Origin: Firm-04 sp045627405
GTDB taxonomy: Bacteria; Bacillota; Clostridia; Oscillospirales; Ruminococcaceae
Reading direction: 5' to 3'
Assembly: GCA_045627405.1 (NCBI GenBank)
Contig: JAZQNP010000013.1
Location: 1 to 64,000, forward strand
DNA: 64,000 nt
Made by a program: the position numbers and the translations under genes
In this document: positions 60,006 to 64,000 of the stretch, in pieces
Position numbering within the stretch: the stretch's first letter is position 1
Layout of the letters: the number at the start of each line of letters is the position of its first letter
Notes under the pieces: generated by a model
The model's database searches: none
What the model saw: only the letters and a program-made list of their open reading frames with translations
Told to the model about the DNA's origin: nothing

Positions 60006-60977
60006 TTATTTTTTTTCGACCAGATGGATCGCAAAGCCTGCAAGCTCGTTTTTCAGATAAACCACTGTGAGCCTGCCGTCGCTGTCATATTTCGCGGTTG
60101 ACATATCCGCCTCGACGCCCTGATTGCCGAGCTGATAGACAGCTCTGCGCACATTGTTGCAGGAAACTGCGATATGCCCCTTTGTACCCTTGAACGGCGT
60201 CTTCATGCACTCGATCAGAGAATCTGCATAGACGCTGCTGTTTCCGATCTTCTGCCCCCAGCCGAACATCTCCGTGAACTTTGCCGAAACGCCGACCGCT
60301 TCTGCCTCGTTCTCGCAGTTGATTCCGATATGTGCAAGGGAAAAGCCGAGCATTTTGTTGACCGCCGAACGGCAGAGCGCGGTGATCTCATCCCACTTGC
60401 CGGCTTTGACAAGCTGATCCGGAACGATCCAGCTTCCGCCGCAGCAAACAATCTTTTTGAACGCAAGATAGGTATTGAGATTGTTCTCGTTGACACCGCC
60501 GGTCGGCATGAATTTCATTGACGCATACGGTGCGGACACTGCTTTGATATACGGCAGACCGCCTGCCTGCTCTGCGGGGAAGAACTTGACAAAATCAAGT
60601 CCCAGCTCCATTGCCTGCTCGATCTGGGAACCGTTTGCAACGCCCGGCACAAAGGGAATCCCTCTGTCGAGGCAGTGCTGCACGACCTTCGGATTCAGAC
60701 CGGGAGCCACACAGAATTTCGCACCTGCTTCGATCGCACGGTCGCACTGATCGACCGTCAGCACGGTGCCGGCACCGACCAGCATGTCCGGGTAAGCCTT
60801 CACCATGTCCGCGATGACTCTGTCTGCACCCTCGGCACGGAAGGTCACCTCTGCGCAGCGGATGCCGCCCTCATAGAGTGCCTTTGCCAGTGCAGCAGCG
60901 TCTGCGGTATTTTCAAGCTTGATGACCGGCACGATACCGGTACATTCCAGCTGTTCCAGAAATTCCTTGTTGTCCAT
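60006..60977 (-). CDS. eda: KDPG/KHG aldolase fused to a glyoxalase-like (VOC) domain
   Basis: A 323-residue fusion. Residues 1-208 are a class I KDPG aldolase: Glu43 in CAEVTFR, Schiff-base Lys131 in DFVKFFPAEQAGG, and FMPTGGVN near 156-163. It cleaves KDPG to pyruvate and glyceraldehyde-3-phosphate. Residues about 212-323 are an added VOC/glyoxalase-type domain (FSLAHIGINCENEAEAVGVS, then KGHIAVSCNNVRRA) absent from the ordinary 200-residue enzyme. The role of the extra domain is unknown. GGAGG precedes the ATG at 60977. Confidence 0.93.
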   Translation of the reverse strand: MDNKEFLEQLECTGIVPVIKLENTADAAALAKALYEGGIRCAEVTFRAEGADRVIADMVKAYPDMLVGAGTVLTVDQCDRAIEAGAKFCVAPGLNPKVVQHCLDRGIPFVPGVANGSQIEQAMELGLDFVKFFPAEQAGGLPYIKAVSAPYASMKFMPTGGVNENNLNTYLAFKKIVCCGGSWIVPDQLVKAGKWDEITALCRSAVNKMLGFSLAHIGINCENEAEAVGVSAKFTEMFGWGQKIGNSSVYADSLIECMKTPFKGTKGHIAVSCNNVRRAVYQLGNQGVEADMSTAKYDSDGRLTVVYLKNELAGFAIHLVEKK

Positions 60978-60999
60978 TTCTGATTCCTCCTGAATTTGA

Positions 61000-61755
61000 T
61001 TATCTTCCGAGCCAGCCGCCGTCAACCGCAAGCGTAAAGCCATTCACATAGTCGCTTGCAGAAGATGCAAGAAATACAGCCGCGCCCATCAGATCGTCCG
61101 GCGTACCCCATCTTCCGGCGGGGATCCGGTCAAGAATCGCAGCACTGCGCTCACTGTCTGCGCGAAGTGCCTGCGTGTTGTTGGTCGCCATATAACCCGG
61201 GGCGATTGCGTTGACATTGATGCCGTATTTCGCCCACTCGTTCGCCATCGTCATCGTGATGCCCTTCACCGCCGATTTGCTCGCGGTATAGCTCGGAACA
61301 CGAATGCCGCCCTGATAGGAAAGCATACTCGCAACGGAAATGATCTTTCCGCCCTCACCCTGCCGGATAAACTGTTTTGCAGCAGCCTGAGAGAGGAAGA
61401 ACAGTGTGCGGCAGTTGACATTCATCACAAGATCCCAGTTTTCCACGGTGAAGTCGATGCTGTCCTCGCGCTTGATAATGCCTGCGTTGTTGACCAGAAT
61501 ATCAAGTCTGCCGAATTCGCTGACCGCTGTTTCGATGATCTGATTGACCGGTTCCAGCGACGAAAGATCTGCTGTGATATACCGGAAACGGTCGCTGCCG
61601 ATCAGCTTTTCCGTCTCGGTGCTGGGCGATCTTGAAACACCCAGAACCTTTGCGCCCGCCTCGGCAAATGCTCTTGCAATGCCCTGGCCGAGTCCGGTGT
61701 CACTGCCGGTTACAACAGCGACCTTGCCTGCTAAACTGAACATATCCAGAATCAT
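61000..61755 (-). CDS. kduD: 2-deoxy-D-gluconate 3-dehydrogenase KduD
   Basis: A 251-residue classical SDR. The nucleotide motif TGSDTGLGQGIA is near 16-27, NNAG near 90-93, catalytic Ser in ISVASMLSYQGG and Y-x-x-x-K in SYTASKSAVKG near 154-164. KduD reduces DKII to KDG with NADH, the step after KduI. Other SDRs share these motifs; the operon and the overall match support KduD. AGGAGGTA-type ribosome site before the ATG. Confidence 0.93.
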   Translation of the reverse strand: MILDMFSLAGKVAVVTGSDTGLGQGIARAFAEAGAKVLGVSRSPSTETEKLIGSDRFRYITADLSSLEPVNQIIETAVSEFGRLDILVNNAGIIKREDSIDFTVENWDLVMNVNCRTLFFLSQAAAKQFIRQGEGGKIISVASMLSYQGGIRVPSYTASKSAVKGITMTMANEWAKYGINVNAIAPGYMATNNTQALRADSERSAAILDRIPAGRWGTPDDLMGAAVFLASSASDYVNGFTLAVDGGWLGR

Positions 61756-61787
61756 AATGATACCTCCGAATCATTGTATTTTTGTTA

Positions 61788-62783
61788 TCAGAGAAGAGCC
61801 GCTGCCTTCAACACGGTCACATAGAGAAAGATCGTAACGGTGCTGATAAGACTGGTCCATATAACAAGCTGACCTGCAAGCTCCTCGTCGGAACCCATTT
61901 CCTTCGCCATGATCGCAGAAGCGACTGCGACCGGCGTTGCAAAGACGCCGACATAGACTGCAAAATGCTCTCCCGTCAGACTAAGCGGTCCACGCAGCAG
62001 AAAAGCCCCCAGCAGACCGACCACCGGCACAGCAACTGTCCGCAGTGCCGTGCCGAATATAATCTCCCTGCGCAGTCTTGCAACAGCCGAGAATTCAAAT
62101 CTGCCGCCGAGTACCATGAGCGCAAACGGCGTACAGAGGGATTTGACGCTCTCCATTGCAGAGAACAGCGGCTTGATATGGCTCAGCCGAAAGCCGATGT
62201 CCGCCGCCGTAAAAATCTCCCGGATTCCGAGTACCGCAATCCCGGACAATGTGCCGAGAATCAGCGGATTGCAGACGATCCCGTGCAGCATTTTTCTGAC
62301 ATCAACACGGCGTTTGTCAGTCTGCGGGCTGAACACCGTCAGCGTAACAACGCCGAGGATATTGAAAACCGGCACGCAGAACGCCGACATGACGCCCGCC
62401 GCAGATGCGCCCTTCTCTCCGAACAGCGATGTCGCAAGCGGAATGCCGATGATTGCATAATTGGAACGGAACACACCCTGAATCAGTGCGCCGCGCTTTG
62501 CACGATCCTTCGTAAATGCACAACACACTGCGACTGAAAGCGCGAAGATCACCAGAACAGTGCCGATTCCGTAGACAATAAATGCGGCATTCACATCCGA
62601 CAGTCTGTCGATCTGATAGACATTGAGAAACAGCATGACCGGCAGCAGCACACGAAAGGTCAGCCGGTTTCCGACGTCGAGAAACTCCTTTGAGAGCATT
62701 CCGCTCCGTTTGAGCAGATAGCCCAGCACAATCAGAAAAATGATCGGCAGCACCGCATTGGCGGAAAAGATCAGTGCGTCCAT
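61788..62783 (-). CDS. AEC family transporter
   Basis: A 331-residue polytopic membrane protein of the auxin-efflux-carrier family with about ten hydrophobic segments in two five-helix halves. LIFSANAVLPIIFLIVLGY opens it, and the typical crossover segments SNYAIIGIPLATSLFG and FATPVAVASAIMAKEMGS are visible. AEC proteins carry organic anions such as malate or malonate. Here it lies between kduD and the GH4 gene, so uptake or export of uronates or their degradation products is a reasonable inference. Direction and substrate are unknown. Confidence 0.88.
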   Translation of the reverse strand: MDALIFSANAVLPIIFLIVLGYLLKRSGMLSKEFLDVGNRLTFRVLLPVMLFLNVYQIDRLSDVNAAFIVYGIGTVLVIFALSVAVCCAFTKDRAKRGALIQGVFRSNYAIIGIPLATSLFGEKGASAAGVMSAFCVPVFNILGVVTLTVFSPQTDKRRVDVRKMLHGIVCNPLILGTLSGIAVLGIREIFTAADIGFRLSHIKPLFSAMESVKSLCTPFALMVLGGRFEFSAVARLRREIIFGTALRTVAVPVVGLLGAFLLRGPLSLTGEHFAVYVGVFATPVAVASAIMAKEMGSDEELAGQLVIWTSLISTVTIFLYVTVLKAAALL

Positions 62784-62786
62784 GCT

Positions 62787-64000
62787 TTACAGTTCCAGCG
62801 ACGGATAATATGCCGTCAGATATGGTTCCGTTGCCTTTGTCATCTTGCCGAAGAGTTCTCTCGCCTGCGAAAGTTTCAGCCCGTCACAGAGCGGCTGATT
62901 GAGAAACACCTCAAAGATTTTCCTGAGGTCGCGCTCTTTGATGCCGCGGTACAGATTTTCAATGTTGACCGCATTCCGGAGCACAAGTGCATTCACCTCG
63001 CCCGGCAGTTTCTTTGCCGTGACCGGTTTCAGACTGTTGCAGGAGAACACGCAGTTTGTTTCAGTCACAGAGCCAAGCGGCAGGTCCGGCATCTGCCCGA
63101 CATTGACGACATTGGCATTTGAGACCGTCGGCGGAATCAGCCCGAGCAGTGCTTTCATCAGCTCGACGACCTCCTCATCGCTGTGTACAACGTCCGGCTG
63201 CATTTCACCGGCAGCAATCCGTTTGGATACAGCAATTTTTTCCGCGCAATCCTTTTTGCGGTATGCGACGGAGGTCAGATGAAACAGCCAGCTTTCGGCA
63301 GCTTCTCTGTCTGACAGATACCATGACCGGTTCATAAATTCAGCGAGATGCCGGTCCCCTGCCGCAGCGAGCACGCCGAACCGCCGGAACAGATCCATCT
63401 TCACCTTGTTGCCGCACAGAAACGGGTCGCTGCGGAAATCATCCGGCGCGATGCCCTTGCGTGAGCAATACCCGCTTTCATAGTATCTGTCAATAAAATC
63501 AGGCAGCAGCTTCAACAGATCCACACCCTGATAATTCGCCTCGGTAATCCATGTGAAGTGGTTGATACCGCTGGCGTCGGTCACCAGATCCTGACGATCC
63601 GGCCGCGGAATCCCAAGCATCTCCTTTGCTGCACAGCACAGAAACTCCTGCGCATGAAACACCTCATGACAGCAGCCGAATGCCTTGATTCCGGGAAATA
63701 CATCATAGAGCGTTTTTGTGCATGCCGTCATCGGATTGGTCAGATTGATGACCCATGCATCGGGACAGTGTGCTTTGATTGCACGCGCAAATTCCTCATA
63801 AATCGGAACAGTCCGCATTGCACGGAGCACACCGCCGGGACCGACTGTATCGCCGACCGGCTGGAAAATACCGTATTCCTCAGGAAGATGCACGTCGCCT
63901 TCCATTTCGTCAAATGTACCGGGGAGAATAGAGCAGACTACAAAATCTGCGCCGTCCAGTGCCTGCCCGAGCTCCGCACAGACACTGTATTTCCAGACGG
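62787..64000 (-). CDS. GH4 family alpha-galacturonidase-like enzyme, 5' end beyond window
   Basis: 403 codons are visible; the NAD-binding N-terminus is outside. This is an NAD- and Mn-dependent GH4 glycosidase. The NLTNP motif lies in WVINLTNPMTACTK and the metal motif C-H-E-V in FGCCHEVFHAQ. Family GH4 substrate groups differ at this motif, and CHEV is, to my knowledge, the form reported for alpha-galacturonidase (LplD). That fits a gene leading galacturonate operon members. It would release galacturonate from small pectic oligomers inside the cell. The next gene starts 3 bases after its stop. Confidence 0.85.
   Translation of the reverse strand, partial: VWKYSVCAELGQALDGADFVVCSILPGTFDEMEGDVHLPEEYGIFQPVGDTVGPGGVLRAMRTVPIYEEFARAIKAHCPDAWVINLTNPMTACTKTLYDVFPGIKAFGCCHEVFHAQEFLCCAAKEMLGIPRPDRQDLVTDASGINHFTWITEANYQGVDLLKLLPDFIDRYYESGYCSRKGIAPDDFRSDPFLCGNKVKMDLFRRFGVLAAAGDRHLAEFMNRSWYLSDREAAESWLFHLTSVAYRKKDCAEKIAVSKRIAAGEMQPDVVHSDEEVVELMKALLGLIPPTVSNANVVNVGQMPDLPLGSVTETNCVFSCNSLKPVTAKKLPGEVNALVLRNAVNIENLYRGIKERDLRKIFEVFLNQPLCDGLKLSQARELFGKMTKATEPYLTAYYPSLEL

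Overview
The window looks like a chromosomal segment of a Gram-positive, meso-diaminopimelate Firmicute of the Ruminococcaceae/Oscillospiraceae type, plausibly a fibre-degrading Ruminococcus. The evidence is the Firmicutes-style dcw cluster (MraZ to FtsZ), a PolC-type replicase, the MEP isoprenoid genes, SigH-, SpoVT- and CotJC-like genes, and decayed dockerin-bearing (cellulosome-type) esterases next to a large pectin/hexuronate operon. Base composition is moderately GC-rich except for an AT-rich island near 48.5-49.7 kb. I see no rRNA, convincing tRNA, CRISPR array, intact transposase or prophage.

Layout. 0-2.6 kb (+): tail of indolepyruvate oxidoreductase, a phenylacetate-CoA ligase and an ACT protein (aryl-acid/amino-acid metabolism), then a small zinc-ribbon protein with its own promoter. 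2.6-7.5 kb (-): DUF4317 protein, a DUF1858 protein, a zinc-ribbon protein, a SigH-like sigma factor, a lone fumarase beta subunit and a DivIVA-like coiled-coil protein. 7.9-24.4 kb (-): the division and cell-wall cluster in the order mraZ-rsmH-ftsL-pbp-murE-lipoprotein-mraY-ftsW-nudix-murG-murA-ftsQ-ftsZ. It is driven by a consensus promoter with a leader of about 0.3 kb. murF, murD and ftsA are missing from their usual slots.

24.8-36.4 kb (+), divergent from dcw: pyrH-frr-uppS-cdsA-dxr-rseP-(membrane protein)-ispG-polC. This joins UMP phosphorylation, ribosome recycling, undecaprenyl/phospholipid precursors, two MEP-pathway steps and replication. 36.4-41.8 kb (+): a partial histidine operon hisZ-hisG-X-hisD-hisC, where X is an uncharacterised U32/UbiV-like cysteine protein. 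41.9-44.0 kb (-): CotJC-like manganese catalase, a VWA protein and SpoVT.

44.1-50.5 kb is an accessory, decaying region. It holds a truncated AraC regulator fused head-to-head with a signal-less, frameshifted ricin-dockerin-rhamnogalacturonan acetylesterase. Next come an intact AraC regulator, half a dockerin joined out of frame to an esterase, an AT-rich lipoprotein and the 5' part of a probable pectate lyase. 50.7-64 kb (-): a tightly packed operon for galacturonate and unsaturated-uronate use. It holds a GH4 alpha-galacturonidase (cut by the window end), an AEC transporter, kduD, eda-VOC, kdgK, a TIM-barrel isomerase, kduI, an ABC ATPase, uxaB, uxaA, uxaC and a second kdgK. Together these would turn pectin fragments into KDG, then KDPG, then pyruvate plus glyceraldehyde-3-phosphate. 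The decayed esterases and lyase next door are the extracellular side of the same diet.

The strongest leads are the U32-like gene inside the histidine operon, an FtsL-like protein with a huge cytoplasmic extension carrying four copies of one motif, a lipoprotein translationally coupled to murE in the murF slot, a repeat/DnaA-box-like element between murA and ftsQ, and unrelated short tandem repeats at three operon boundaries.
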